Assembly: GCF_024256385.1 (NCBI RefSeq)
Contig: NZ_JAMLFW010000004.1
Location: 1 to 64,000, forward strand
Direction of reading: 5' to 3'
DNA: 64,000 bases
From: Anatilimnocola floriformis
GTDB lineage: Bacteria; Planctomycetota; Planctomycetia; Pirellulales; Pirellulaceae
Notes under the pieces: model-generated
Seen by the model: only the letters and a program-made list of their open reading frames with translations
Database searches by the model: none
What the model was told of the DNA's origin: nothing
Part shown: positions 1 to 8,722 of the stretch, piece after piece
Layout of the letters: each line of letters begins with the position of its first letter
Position numbering within the stretch: position 1 is the first letter of the stretch
Translations under genes and position numbers: made by a program

Positions 1-1079
1 AAATGGGCCTCTTGTTCCGCGAGGGCGAGTTCCAGGGCTTGCTCGGTCCGGGATCGCATTGGCGCTGGGATCCGTGGAACCGCACGAGCGTGACGATCGC
101 GTCACGCCGCGAGCCGTGGTTCATGCACGAGAAGCTCGACCTCATCGTGCGCTCGGGCGCGCTGGCCGGTCAGGCCGAAGTGCTCGAGGTGCAGGACCAT
201 CAGCGCGCTCTCGTCTGGATCGAAGGCCGCTTCAGCCACGTTTTGATTCCGGGCCGATACGTGTATTGGCTCGGTCAGAAGCCGGTGACGGTCGAGATCG
301 TTGACATTCGCAATCCGCGGTTCGAGCACAAAGATGCCAAGGTCATCACGCGCTCGGTGTCGGCTCGGCAGTCGCTCGAAATCGTCGACGTGCAGCGCGA
401 CCACGTGGGTGTGCTGTTTATCGATGGCCGCTTCGTCGAGACGTTGTCGCCGGGCCAGTATGCCTTCTGGAAGAACGCCGCGGAAACGCGCGTCGTCGAA
501 GTCGACCTTCGCGAAACGGTGCTCGACGTCGGCGGCCAGGAGATCATGACGGCCGACAAGGTAACGCTGCGCGTGAATGCTCTGGTGACGCACCGCGTGG
601 TCGATGCGCGGCGGAGCATCAGCTCGTCGGATGACGCGCGACAGGCGCTCTATCGCGAGGCCCAGCTCGCGCTCCGCGCCGTGATCGGTGGCCGTGAGCT
701 CGACGCGTTCCTTGGCAACAAGGACGCGGTCGCCAGCGAACTGCACGCTGCCGTCAAGGCGCGCGCAGCCGAACTCGGCTTGGAAGTGATCTCGGTCGGC
801 ATTCGCGACGTGATCTTGCCGGGCGAAATGAAGGACCTGATGAATCGTGTTACCGAAGCCAAGAAGGCCGCGGAAGCGAACCTCATCGCGCGTCGTGAAG
901 AAACGGCTGCCATGCGCAGCCAGGCCAACACGGCGAAGTTGCTGGCCGAGCAGCCGACGCTCATGCGTCTGCGTGAACTCGAGGTGCTCGAGAAGATCGC
1001 AGCTCGCGGCGAGCTGAAGATCGTCCTCGGCGGCGACGGCCAGCAGGGCCTCGCGAGCCGGGTGGTGAACTTGATTTAG
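1..1079 (+). CDS. SPFH/band-7 (slipin-like) protein, 5' end missing
   Basis: The C-terminal 358 residues of a band-7/SPFH family protein; the first visible ATG at base 3 is probably internal because the family usually starts with a transmembrane segment, so the gene is cut by the window edge. SPFH proteins form membrane-bound rings or scaffolds that modulate proteases and lipid domains. Visible here: three copies of a short block of the type G.F...L.PG.Y/H..W (around residues 8-23, 70-85 and 135-155), then the SPFH core ending in an Ala/Glu/Arg-rich helix (residues 280-325) typical of the coiled-coil flotillin tail. Planctomycetes have many such proteins; the substrate is unknown. A strong terminator follows. 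Confidence 0.85.
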   Translation, partial: MGLLFREGEFQGLLGPGSHWRWDPWNRTSVTIASRREPWFMHEKLDLIVRSGALAGQAEVLEVQDHQRALVWIEGRFSHVLIPGRYVYWLGQKPVTVEIVDIRNPRFEHKDAKVITRSVSARQSLEIVDVQRDHVGVLFIDGRFVETLSPGQYAFWKNAAETRVVEVDLRETVLDVGGQEIMTADKVTLRVNALVTHRVVDARRSISSSDDARQALYREAQLALRAVIGGRELDAFLGNKDAVASELHAAVKARAAELGLEVISVGIRDVILPGEMKDLMNRVTEAKKAAEANLIARREETAAMRSQANTAKLLAEQPTLMRLRELEVLEKIAARGELKIVLGGDGQQGLASRVVNLI

Positions 1080-1087
1080 TCTTTCTC

Positions 1088-1121
1088 GTAGGGGCCGCTT
1101 TTGCGGCCCCTACTTTTGTTT
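1088..1121 (+). terminator. Rho-independent terminator after the SPFH gene
   Basis: An 11-bp perfect stem GTAGGGGCCGC/GCGGCCCCTAC around a TTTT loop, followed by TTTTGTTT, 9 bases after the SPFH stop codon. It lies between convergent genes, and the stem may also work for the VOC gene on the minus strand. Confidence 0.85.
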
Positions 1122-1131
1122 CGCGGCAGAT

Positions 1132-1563
1132 TTATTTCGCCGCCGGCCACGGATCGTACGTGCCGAAGTTCCAAAGATTCCCTTCGGGATCAAGGCAAGA
1201 GTAGCCGCGCCCGCCGTAGTCTTCGGTCTTAAGCGGTAGCACCACTTTAGCGCCGGCGGCAACGGCTTGCGCATGGTGAACATCGGCGTCGCTCACAATC
1301 ACATACGGACTTTGTGTGCCGATGCCGCCCACTTCGGCCGGCAGTTTTTGCAGCTGCGCAAACGGCGTATCGCTCTTCGAGCCGAGCATGATCATGCCGT
1401 TGCCGAAGATCAGCTCGGCGTGCATCACGCTGCCGTCGGGCGCTTCGTAGACGGCGTGCTTCTCGAAACCAAACGCCTCGCACAAAAACTTGAGCGCCGC
1501 CTGCGCATCTTGGTAGCGCAGGCAAGGAATGATCGTCGCGCGCGTGGCTTTGGCGAGAGACAT
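1132..1563 (-). CDS. VOC (glyoxalase/bleomycin-resistance/PhnB-like) family protein
   Basis: A 143-residue protein of the vicinal-oxygen-chelate fold: two beta-alpha-beta-beta-beta halves, the first opening IIPCLRYQDAQAALKFL and the second with V.DAD.HHAQA...GA and the closing strand DPEGNLWNFGTY, which is typical of the PhnB-like/glyoxalase branch. Members are small cytosolic metal-dependent isomerases, dioxygenases or drug-binding proteins; the substrate cannot be told from sequence. It starts with ATG 12 bases after the stop of the MFS gene on the same strand, so the two may be co-transcribed. Confidence 0.85.
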   Translation of the reverse strand: MSLAKATRATIIPCLRYQDAQAALKFLCEAFGFEKHAVYEAPDGSVMHAELIFGNGMIMLGSKSDTPFAQLQKLPAEVGGIGTQSPYVIVSDADVHHAQAVAAGAKVVLPLKTEDYGGRGYSCLDPEGNLWNFGTYDPWPAAK

Positions 1564-1575
1564 GTTCGAAAGCTC

Positions 1576-3156
1576 CTACTCGTGCGAGGCGTCGTTCTTG
1601 GGTTCCGGCAGCCAAAAGCTGTTGATGAAACCGATCATCGCGATTACCGTTCCGACAATGGCAGCTGCCGTTGAAAACTGCAGAGCAGCGAGCACCGCTT
1701 GATTTTCACCAGCCGCGGGAAAGGCAAACTTGCCGGCCAGGAAGCTGGTCACCGCCGCTGCCATCGTGCCGATCAAACGGCCACCGATGTTCGCCGAAAA
1801 GCTTTCGCCCGTACCGCGCAAGTGGATCGGATAAGCGCTCGGCAAGTAGTTGCCCCAGAAGCTCAACTGCGAGACCACGAAGAAGCCCATCAGGAACATG
1901 CCGATCGACATGGTCGTGACTGGAATCGTTCCCAGGAACACGCTGTCGAGCGGGATTTCGAAGTAGGTTTTGTTCTCGGCCCGCACGAAGTAATAGAAGA
2001 GGAGCGGAATCAGGAACAGCGACGGAATCTGGAACATGCGCAGTCGCCAGCCCCAGCTCACGCCCATCACCAGCACCATCGCCATCGCAAAGCGGCCGAC
2101 GAGCCCGCCCACTTCCTGCATCTTGGTGTATTCCGAGGCGTACTGCTGACTGGTTCGGCCACGCGCTGCACCGCCGATGGCTTTCAGTTTTTCGGCGGGA
2201 ATTTCTTTCCCTTCTTCGGCGGCCTTTTTCTTTGCAGCGGCAACGGCCTTGGTGCTGGCTTCGGCGGCGTGCGCTTGCACTTCCTTCAAGCCGGGGACGA
2301 TCTGCGGCATTTGTTGAATCGCACCGAAGGCAATGCCCAGGCTGCAAGCAAAGCCAATCGCCGAGACGATGGTTGCCTTGCGCAAGTCGGGTGCAAACAG
2401 CGCCGCGATGCTCGGTCGCTTGAGCGTGCCAGCTTCCCGCTTCTTTTGCCACACCGGCGACTCTGGCAGAAACGGACGCAGAACCATCAGCGGAATCGCC
2501 GGAATCAAACCCGACATCAGCGTGTACCGCCAGGCCGCGTGCTGATTCTCGACAGCGATATCTCCGCCGGTGATGCCGACCAAGAAGTCCGGAATATCGA
2601 TGGTGAAAAAGTTAGCGCCGTACTTGATGGCAATGCCATTCGCGATCGCCACCATCATGCCGCCGATCGACGAAAAGGCCTGCGTATAGCCGAGCACCTT
2701 TTCGCGCTGCACCGGATTGGGAAACAGCTCGGCGAGCCACGCGACCGCAGCCACAAACTCGACACACACGCCGATGAAGCACGTGCAGCGAAAGAACAGC
2801 AGCATGTAGATGTTGGTCGAGAAACCGGCAAAGAACGCGCTGAACGCGTACAGCAAAATGCTCCACGTCAACACTCGCCGCCGACCCAAGCGATCGGTGA
2901 GATAACCGCCCAACAGCCCAAACACACCGCCAGCCACGGCCGGCAGATAAAAGAGCATCGCAAACCAAAACTTGAACGTGTCGGAGCCCGGCTGAGCGCC
3001 CGTCAACTCGAGCAGCGCCGGCCGCAGGATGAGTGGCAGCATCAGGAGTTCGTAGATGTCAAACGCAAAGCCGATCGCGGCGATGATGCAGATCAGCCAT
3101 TGCACCGAGCTCAATCGGCCAGAACCGAGGGGCTCCGAAGCTTTCGACACGGACAT
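1576..3156 (-). CDS. MFS transporter
   Basis: A 526-residue major facilitator with about twelve hydrophobic segments. The loop between segments 2 and 3 holds GGYLTDRLGRRRV, the signature of the sugar-porter/metabolite:H+ symporter group. An unusually long charged Ala/Lys/Glu insert (about residues 280-330) sits in the central cytoplasmic loop and interrupts the usual 6+6 arrangement. The C-terminus ends WLPEPKNDASHE. It acts in the inner membrane; the substrate is unknown. The VOC gene follows 12 bases downstream and may share its transcript. Confidence 0.85.
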   Translation of the reverse strand: MSVSKASEPLGSGRLSSVQWLICIIAAIGFAFDIYELLMLPLILRPALLELTGAQPGSDTFKFWFAMLFYLPAVAGGVFGLLGGYLTDRLGRRRVLTWSILLYAFSAFFAGFSTNIYMLLFFRCTCFIGVCVEFVAAVAWLAELFPNPVQREKVLGYTQAFSSIGGMMVAIANGIAIKYGANFFTIDIPDFLVGITGGDIAVENQHAAWRYTLMSGLIPAIPLMVLRPFLPESPVWQKKREAGTLKRPSIAALFAPDLRKATIVSAIGFACSLGIAFGAIQQMPQIVPGLKEVQAHAAEASTKAVAAAKKKAAEEGKEIPAEKLKAIGGAARGRTSQQYASEYTKMQEVGGLVGRFAMAMVLVMGVSWGWRLRMFQIPSLFLIPLLFYYFVRAENKTYFEIPLDSVFLGTIPVTTMSIGMFLMGFFVVSQLSFWGNYLPSAYPIHLRGTGESFSANIGGRLIGTMAAAVTSFLAGKFAFPAAGENQAVLAALQFSTAAAIVGTVIAMIGFINSFWLPEPKNDASHE

Positions 3157-3280
3157 TACGGGCTCCAGAAATCGCGGGAGGGCAGAGGTGGCGGGAAGGG
3201 CAAATCATAGCATGACGAGCCGTCGCGCTGCGAGTTGCCGAGGGCGATTCGTAACGCGTGAGATGGACGCTTCGTCCTCG

Positions 3281-3369
3281 TAGGCCGGACCATTGGTCCG
3301 GCCAAGAATCGGGTACCGAGCCCAGCCACCGAACTCGCAGCTCCTGGACGGACCAATGGTCCGTCCTAC
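3281..3369. repeat. REP-like inverted pair of short palindromes
   Basis: Two short palindromes, GGCCGGACC-att-GGTCCGGCC (about 3283-3303) and GGACGGACC-aat-GGTCCGTCC (about 3347-3367), face each other as an inverted pair with TAGG/CCTA at the outer ends. The arrangement resembles bacterial REP/BIME intergenic elements. It lies in the 440-bp gap between the divergent MFS and Gly-rich peptide genes, in which I see no other gene. Confidence 0.6.
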
Positions 3370-3598
3370 GCAGACACCTTTCATCACTCTGATACACAGC
3401 TGTCGTCAGCATGACAACGCTTTCATCGCTGGCGGCTGATCGCGCCATTCTCGCCGATATTTTTAACTCGTTGCTGTGTCTGTGGTTAAGTCACTTCGCC
3501 GGCAAGGCTGGCACAATCGCTGCTTTTTACTCAAAACGTTGCTTCGGTACTGTCGCTGAAGCGGGCCTCAACGAAATTCATTGCAAGGGACTCATGCT

Positions 3599-3880
3599 AT
3601 GAAATCGCTCCTTCTCACTCTCGTCGCGGTTGCTGCTCTCTCGCTTGGTGGTTTGTTCAACTCCACGGCTTCCGCTCATGGCGGCGGACACGGTGGTTAC
3701 GGAGGTGGCTACGGTGGCGGATACGGCGGTGGTTACTGTGGTCAGGTTCAAAGCTGCTACCGCCCGCCGTGCTACACGCCGCCGTGTTATGCCCCGACCT
3801 TTTACCGGCCATCGGTTTACTATTCGCCGACCTACAATCGGCCGCCGTGCTTCAATCGCAACTATCACTCGCACTGGTGA
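3599..3880 (+). CDS. Small secreted Gly/Tyr/Pro/Cys-rich protein
   Basis: A 93-residue protein. The start chosen is the ATG at 3599, preceded by AAGGGA. A clear signal peptide (hydrophobic LLLTLVAVAALSLGGLF, cleavage near ASA-HG) is followed by a glycine/tyrosine block (GGYGGGYGGGY) and then by repeated CYxPPCY units that end in a His-rich tail. Such low-complexity exported peptides are common in planctomycetes; function unknown. The Cys residues could form disulfides or bind metal. Confidence 0.7.
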   Translation: MKSLLLTLVAVAALSLGGLFNSTASAHGGGHGGYGGGYGGGYGGGYCGQVQSCYRPPCYTPPCYAPTFYRPSVYYSPTYNRPPCFNRNYHSHW

Positions 3881-3910
3881 GCTGACTCGCGCGACAACCG
3901 TTCAAAGCAA

Positions 3911-3985
3911 CAGGCCGTTCGCTCGGCTGGTGTTGATTTCCTGGTCTCACGACCGGGGGACAACACTGGCGAAGCGAACGGCCTG
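3911..3985. repeat. Long imperfect hairpin between convergent genes
   Basis: A perfect 13-bp inverted repeat CAGGCCGTTCGCT/AGCGAACGGCCTG encloses a second, G-T tolerant pair GGCTGGTGTTG/CAACACTGGC. The long stem sits between the ends of the Gly-rich peptide gene and the convergent PQQ-like gene and could act as a bidirectional terminator, although it lacks a clear T tract. Confidence 0.55.
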
Positions 3986-4024
3986 TGGTCGTTCTTAATA
4001 GCGAACTGGAACTGCGAGCGCGGA

Positions 4025-5302
4025 CTACTTCTTCACGTCGTAGCACAAGATCTTGTCCTGCTCGCGCAGGTAGAGCTTGCCGCCAGTAATGACCGGGTGC
4101 GACCAACTCGGCCGCACGCCGCCATCGGGAATTTGGAACTTGCCGACTTCCACGTACTTCTCCGGGTCGGCTTTGGCGAGCACCATCATGCCATCGCTAA
4201 AGCGGATATACAGCCGGCCGTCGGCGGCGGCGAACGATGCGCTCCGCTTGCCGCTGCCACGTTCCTTCCACTTGATGTCGCCGGTCATCAGCTCGGCACA
4301 GAAGGGAATGCCCGCGTCGTCCGAATCGCCGTAGAGATAATCGCCGACGAGTACGATGCCGCCATGCTTGTTGGCGAGGGCTGGCGTCACGGGATAGATC
4401 TCCTCGATCTCCACCTTCTTGCCATCGGCTTTTTGTTTCAGCAGCGCACCACCTCGCTTGTAGCCAGCCGCGAAGAAAACCAGGTCGCCGCGCACGATCG
4501 GCGTGGGAATCACGGCCGTCGTCTTGTCGATGGCATACTGCCACAGCCGTTCGCCGTCTTCGGCCCGCACGCCAATCGCGCCGCTGCCGGTCGTCGTCAC
4601 ATACACACGGTTGCCGCCGATGGTGGCGATGACGATCGAAGCATGGCCGGCGCCGCGGTCGTCGGGGCTCGCACACTGCCAGATGGTTTCGCCGGTCGTT
4701 TTGTTGAGAGCCACGATCGTGGCTTTGCTGCCGCCGGGCGTGCAAATCAGTCGGTCGCCATCGATCAGCACCGATTCGCTATAGCCCCAGCTGTCGGCTT
4801 TGTTGCCGGCAAATTCGCTCTTGAGATTCTTCTTCCACAGCTCCGTGCCGTCGGTCGTGCTGCAGCAAACCAGATCGCCGTGGGCCGTCAGCACATACAC
4901 CCGATTGCCGTCGACGGTCGGCGTGCTGCGCGAGCTTTGCCAACTCTCCTGACCGCTGGTCCAGGGCTTGCCGGTCTTGGTCTTCCACAGAGGCTTGCCG
5001 CTGGCTTCATCAAAGCAGAGCAGGTATTCGTCTTTATCCTCTGCCGTGCTGGGTGCATCGCCGAGCGTAAAGATCTTGCCGTCGGCAATGGCCAGGCTCG
5101 AGTAACCGCGGCCGGCGCCGGGCGCTTCCCACAGCAACTTCGGCCCTTCGGCGGGCCATTCTTGCAGCAAGCCCTTCTCCTGCGAAACGGCCATCCGATC
5201 GGCGCCACGAAACGTGGGCCAACTCGGGCTGGCGGCGAAGAGAGCTGCCGTCGAGACAAACACGCCGCAAACCAGCGACGAAACGCGGACAATCCGATTC
5301 AT
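4025..5302 (-). CDS. Secreted PQQ-like beta-propeller repeat protein
   Basis: A 425-residue exported protein. I chose the ATG at 5302, which begins a signal peptide (MNRIVRVSSLVCGVFVS...ALFAAS); an upstream in-frame extension lacks this. After W.TFRG.DR come repeated propeller blades with the pattern G.....L.A.D..TG..LW (for example ASGKPLWKTKTGKPW and KTTGETIWQCASPDDRG). The fold is that of the PQQ-dehydrogenase propeller, but the blades lack obvious PQQ ligands. Such secreted proteins are abundant in planctomycetes and are thought to be scaffolds or periplasmic binding proteins. Role unknown. Confidence 0.85.
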   Translation of the reverse strand: MNRIVRVSSLVCGVFVSTAALFAASPSWPTFRGADRMAVSQEKGLLQEWPAEGPKLLWEAPGAGRGYSSLAIADGKIFTLGDAPSTAEDKDEYLLCFDEASGKPLWKTKTGKPWTSGQESWQSSRSTPTVDGNRVYVLTAHGDLVCCSTTDGTELWKKNLKSEFAGNKADSWGYSESVLIDGDRLICTPGGSKATIVALNKTTGETIWQCASPDDRGAGHASIVIATIGGNRVYVTTTGSGAIGVRAEDGERLWQYAIDKTTAVIPTPIVRGDLVFFAAGYKRGGALLKQKADGKKVEIEEIYPVTPALANKHGGIVLVGDYLYGDSDDAGIPFCAELMTGDIKWKERGSGKRSASFAAADGRLYIRFSDGMMVLAKADPEKYVEVGKFQIPDGGVRPSWSHPVITGGKLYLREQDKILCYDVKK

Positions 5303-5511
5303 ACAAAGACCTGCACAAACAACGAGGAAGGAAGGGCCAAAGCAGGTGGCAAACACCGAATATGCCCGGCGCTGAACCGGGGTGGGAGAGAGTACATTCG
5401 CCGCTTGCCAACCGCCGATTATGCACCCTAGCCGCGGAAAACGCGAGGGTCCGTGGCGGTCCAGGTTACGAAGCGGGGGCGTTTTGCGGTAGAACGATTG
5501 CGAGGTGCCAG

Positions 5512-6303
5512 ATGCAAACACAAGGGCGAGCGCAAACCGACGTCACCATCCTGCCGGTCAAACCGCGCCGGCAAGTCTTCCTCAGTGCCCGCTGGCAGGC
5601 GCTGGCCATGGTCAACTTCGCCGTCGATCCGCAGTTGCTGCAGTCGCTCGTGCCGCGCGGTACGGAACTCGATTTCTTCGACGGTGTGACCTATGTCAGC
5701 GTCGTCGGCTTCCTGTTTCGCGACACGCGCTTGCTGGGCTTACCGGTGCCGGGGCACATCGATTTTGAAGAAGTGAACTTGCGGTTCTATGTCCGCCGCA
5801 CGGTCGGCAACGAAGTTCGCCGCGGCGTCTGCTTCATTCGCGAACTCGTCCCGCGCTGGGCGATCGCAACCGTCGCCCGCTGGAGCTACAACGAACCCTA
5901 CCTGGCCCTGCCCATGCGCAACCAAGTTCGCCTCAACGAAATCACCGCCGCGCCACCAAGCGACCAATCCCACTCGGTCGCCTACAGCTGGAAATCGGCA
6001 GGTTGGCACGGCTTTCAAATCGCCACGCAAGGTTCCCCCGCGCCATTGCAAACGGGTTCGCTCGCCGAGTTCATCGCCGAACACTACTGGGGCTACTGCC
6101 GCCAGCGCGACGGCGGCACGGTGGAGTACGAAGTGGAACACCCCCGCTGGAACGCCTGGCAAGCCACGCTCACTTCGTGGGAAGGCGACGTCCCCGGCTT
6201 CTACGGCGAACCCTGGTCAAGCGCACTCGCCCAACCACCCAGCAGCGTCTTTCTGGCCGACGGCTCGGCGGTGAAGGTCTTCAAGCCGACGCGGATTGCG
6301 TGA
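5512..6303 (+). CDS. DUF2071 (YqjF-like) protein
   Basis: A 263-residue protein. The ATG at 5512 has GAGG six bases upstream. It shows the conserved DUF2071 features: an early SARWQALAMVNFAVDP block, then LP..TELDFFDG..YVS.VGFLF, F.EVN.R.YVRR and GV.FIRE. The family (B. subtilis YqjF) folds like an acetoacetate-decarboxylase-type barrel, but no activity is established. Its start is divergent from the PQQ-like gene, about 210 bp away, so both promoters must lie in that gap. Confidence 0.85.
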   Translation: MQTQGRAQTDVTILPVKPRRQVFLSARWQALAMVNFAVDPQLLQSLVPRGTELDFFDGVTYVSVVGFLFRDTRLLGLPVPGHIDFEEVNLRFYVRRTVGNEVRRGVCFIRELVPRWAIATVARWSYNEPYLALPMRNQVRLNEITAAPPSDQSHSVAYSWKSAGWHGFQIATQGSPAPLQTGSLAEFIAEHYWGYCRQRDGGTVEYEVEHPRWNAWQATLTSWEGDVPGFYGEPWSSALAQPPSSVFLADGSAVKVFKPTRIA

Positions 6304-6405
6304 AGCGCGGCAACTGTTCTTTAGTTACAGCTAAATTACGCCTAAGTACTGCAGCTGATATCATTACAGCAGCCTGAGATTCCGGCGATCTTCGGAGACA
6401 TTGCT

Positions 6406-7233
6406 ATGCAGAGATTCGCGACTCAATGCTTCTTGATTTCAATTCTCTGTTCGACGATTCCTGTCCAGGAACTTTTTGCGCAGGAGGGCGAAGCGGCCTC
6501 GCGCGATGCGAAGACCGAGGTTCGAGAATGGGGACGACTCTCGGCAGCGTTTGTCTACGACGGCGAACCACCGAAAGAGAAGCCGTTCATTCCAGCTGCG
6601 CCGCCACCAGGAATCAAATTGCCGATTGTCAAACAACCCGTTGAGGTTGATCTCGCAACAAAGGGAATCGCGAACGTAGTGACTTGGCTTTATCGAGCAA
6701 AGGATGAGGCGCCGCCTGTGATTCACAGCGATGATCAGGCTCGGCAAAAACTCGGTGTATCACTTGAGTTTAAAGATTTCACGCTCCAGCCTCGCGTTAC
6801 GACGCTTCAAAAGAATCAGCAACTCATTGTCAGAAATCAGGATTCCGTACGCCATGTGCTTAGCGGTAACCTGTTCGCAAATGGGAAGTTCGATGTGATG
6901 GTACCCGCAGCTGGCGGCGACTCTACCGAGTTTCGTAAGCATGAGTCGCGACCGATGCCACTTTCCGATCCCATGTTTCCCTGGATCGAAGGCTGGATTG
7001 TCATCACGGATCATCCATTCGTGGCAGTTTCAGATAAGCAAGGAAAAATGAAAATAGACAACCTTCCGGTCGGCCGGCACACCTTCGTCTTTTGGCATGA
7101 GAGCGTAGGCTTTCTGAAGACGCTGGAACGCGACGACAAGATCGAGACATTGAAATTGGGTCGCATTACCGTCGACATCAAATCCGGTGACAACGATTTA
7201 GGCACGATCTACTGCACGCCCGACAAAAAGTGA
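6406..7233 (+). CDS. Secreted cupredoxin-like ('methylamine utilization'-type) protein
   Basis: A 275-residue exported protein with signal peptide (MQRFATQCFLISILCSTIPV...LFAQ). The middle region (about residues 120-190) has the beta-strand pattern of plastocyanin-like domains, LQPRVTTLQKNQQLIVRNQD followed by VRHVL.GN, with further His residues at TDHPF and FWHES. In planctomycetes, proteins of this organisation are often annotated as methylamine-utilization proteins, but nothing here proves copper binding or that pathway. The FGE-domain gene starts 19 bases after the stop, so the two probably form an operon. Confidence 0.7.
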   Translation: MQRFATQCFLISILCSTIPVQELFAQEGEAASRDAKTEVREWGRLSAAFVYDGEPPKEKPFIPAAPPPGIKLPIVKQPVEVDLATKGIANVVTWLYRAKDEAPPVIHSDDQARQKLGVSLEFKDFTLQPRVTTLQKNQQLIVRNQDSVRHVLSGNLFANGKFDVMVPAAGGDSTEFRKHESRPMPLSDPMFPWIEGWIVITDHPFVAVSDKQGKMKIDNLPVGRHTFVFWHESVGFLKTLERDDKIETLKLGRITVDIKSGDNDLGTIYCTPDKK

Positions 7234-7252
7234 GCGATTGAGGCGATTTATC

Positions 7253-8428
7253 ATGAGTCTTGCCCAAGCCTGCCAGCAATTCGCGTCGCAACGATCAAAA
7301 TCTCTCGCTGTCATCAGCGTATCGCTGCTTGTCTGTATTTCACCTCAAACGGTTCTTGGCCAATCTCGCGAGGAGCGACTTCCGCTGAATCTGGATTCTC
7401 GGCAACAGCTTGATATGGCGTATTGTCCTGCAGGCCATTTCCTAAGAAAAGTGTCTGCTACTTCAAGCGATTCTGCCGTTCAGCGAGTAAATGTTTCTGC
7501 GTTTTGGATTTCAGATTGCGAAGTTCCATTTTACGCGGTTGATCCATGGCGAACGGCGGTGTTCGAGGCCCGAAGAAAATTAGGCGCAACTGCTGAGATT
7601 ACCATGGACGACGTCCTCGATCAGACGTTGCCCGTATACAGCGATTATCCAATCATCCAATACACGGATTCGCATTATCCGTGCATGAATCTTTCATTCT
7701 GGGGCGCGAAGCGGTTTTGCCAATGGCTGAGTCTTAAGACCGGGCGGTTTATTCGTTTGCCTACCGAAGCAGAATGGGAATATTCGTGCAGGGCTGGCTC
7801 GTCGACGGCATACCCTTGGGGAAATCGCGAAGACGTGGCAGTTGAGTACGCGTGGACACAACAGCAATTCAAGTCGTTGGTTGCGCTCAAGTTGCTGAAA
7901 AACCACGTTCCGGCGATGCCGATTCGGATGTTGGAGGCGAATCGGTGGGGAATCTACGACATGATTGGGAATTTGGAAGAGATGGTGGCTGACGGATATC
8001 GCAGTCAGCATTGCGATAATGACCAACACGTTGTCAACGACCCGATCGTCTGGCCAACCACCGCGTGCGAGACTGAGATTAAGTACCCTGTGAAGTTTGT
8101 TTCAAACGAGATCTATTTGAAGCACTCCGCAGGCAAAGATTGGGCGACCTCAGATGGCGGACCCATTTTGCGAGGCGGCGCACTTGCCGACGATGAGGCG
8201 AATGCTTACCGGTGCGATTTCCGGCGAAAGTTTCGAGACTCCAACGCTCGCCTAGGGAACTCAAATTGGCCCACGACGCCTGCATTTTGGAGTGAAGGCA
8301 TCGGCAAATACTCGTTCAGGGTTGTTATTCCGGTTCAAGTTCCAGAGCCGACGATACAATTGTGGCACTGGGGTATCTATCGGGAGTATGACGCTCGAAT
8401 CGATAAAGTTATCGCTGCGAGCAAGTAA
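7253..8428 (+). CDS. Secreted FGE-sulfatase (SUMF1) domain protein
   Basis: A 391-residue protein. The ATG at 7253 has GAGG nine bases upstream. A signal peptide (LAVISVSLLVCISPQTVLG) precedes a formylglycine-generating-enzyme fold: MAYCPAGHF, FWISDCEV, CMNLSFWGAKRFCQWLS, RLPTEAEWEYSCRAG, YPWGN, GIYDMIGNLEEMVAD and LRGGAL. Classical FGE uses a Cys pair near the C-terminus, which I do not see, so it may be a non-catalytic or ligand-binding relative, as is common in planctomycetes. It is the second gene of a likely operon with the cupredoxin-like protein. Confidence 0.8.
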   Translation: MSLAQACQQFASQRSKSLAVISVSLLVCISPQTVLGQSREERLPLNLDSRQQLDMAYCPAGHFLRKVSATSSDSAVQRVNVSAFWISDCEVPFYAVDPWRTAVFEARRKLGATAEITMDDVLDQTLPVYSDYPIIQYTDSHYPCMNLSFWGAKRFCQWLSLKTGRFIRLPTEAEWEYSCRAGSSTAYPWGNREDVAVEYAWTQQQFKSLVALKLLKNHVPAMPIRMLEANRWGIYDMIGNLEEMVADGYRSQHCDNDQHVVNDPIVWPTTACETEIKYPVKFVSNEIYLKHSAGKDWATSDGGPILRGGALADDEANAYRCDFRRKFRDSNARLGNSNWPTTPAFWSEGIGKYSFRVVIPVQVPEPTIQLWHWGIYREYDARIDKVIAASK

Positions 8429-8464
8429 CGACAAAGATCTTGCAGATGAAAGATCTATCGGGCG

Positions 8465-8722
8465 CTAACCAGTGGACTCGTTTGGATTCCAGACCTTCGG
8501 CCGCAACGCACGGTCAATTTGTTCCAACGGCCAGTAGATTTTTTTCGTAATTGGTTCGCCGTATCGGTAGCGAGACGTCATCCGCGCAGTGCATTCGCCC
8601 GTCGGCAATCTGCGGAATGAACGCGACGGCTTAGCTGCCAATGCCAGATAGCTGGCCACGTAAACTGTCGGGAGCAGCAGGATCGCTACGACGACAAAAA
8701 TGAGTGCGCGTACTTCTTTCAC
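8465..8722 (-). CDS. Small single-pass membrane protein, unknown
   Basis: An 85-residue protein with one hydrophobic segment (LIFVVVAILLLPTVYVASYL, residues 8-27) and a basic, Arg/Tyr-rich tail. I do not recognise a family. It converges on the FGE-domain gene with a 36-base gap. It may be real because the N-terminal topology signal is good, but it is short. Confidence 0.5.
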   Translation of the reverse strand: MKEVRALIFVVVAILLLPTVYVASYLALAAKPSRSFRRLPTGECTARMTSRYRYGEPITKKIYWPLEQIDRALRPKVWNPNESTG

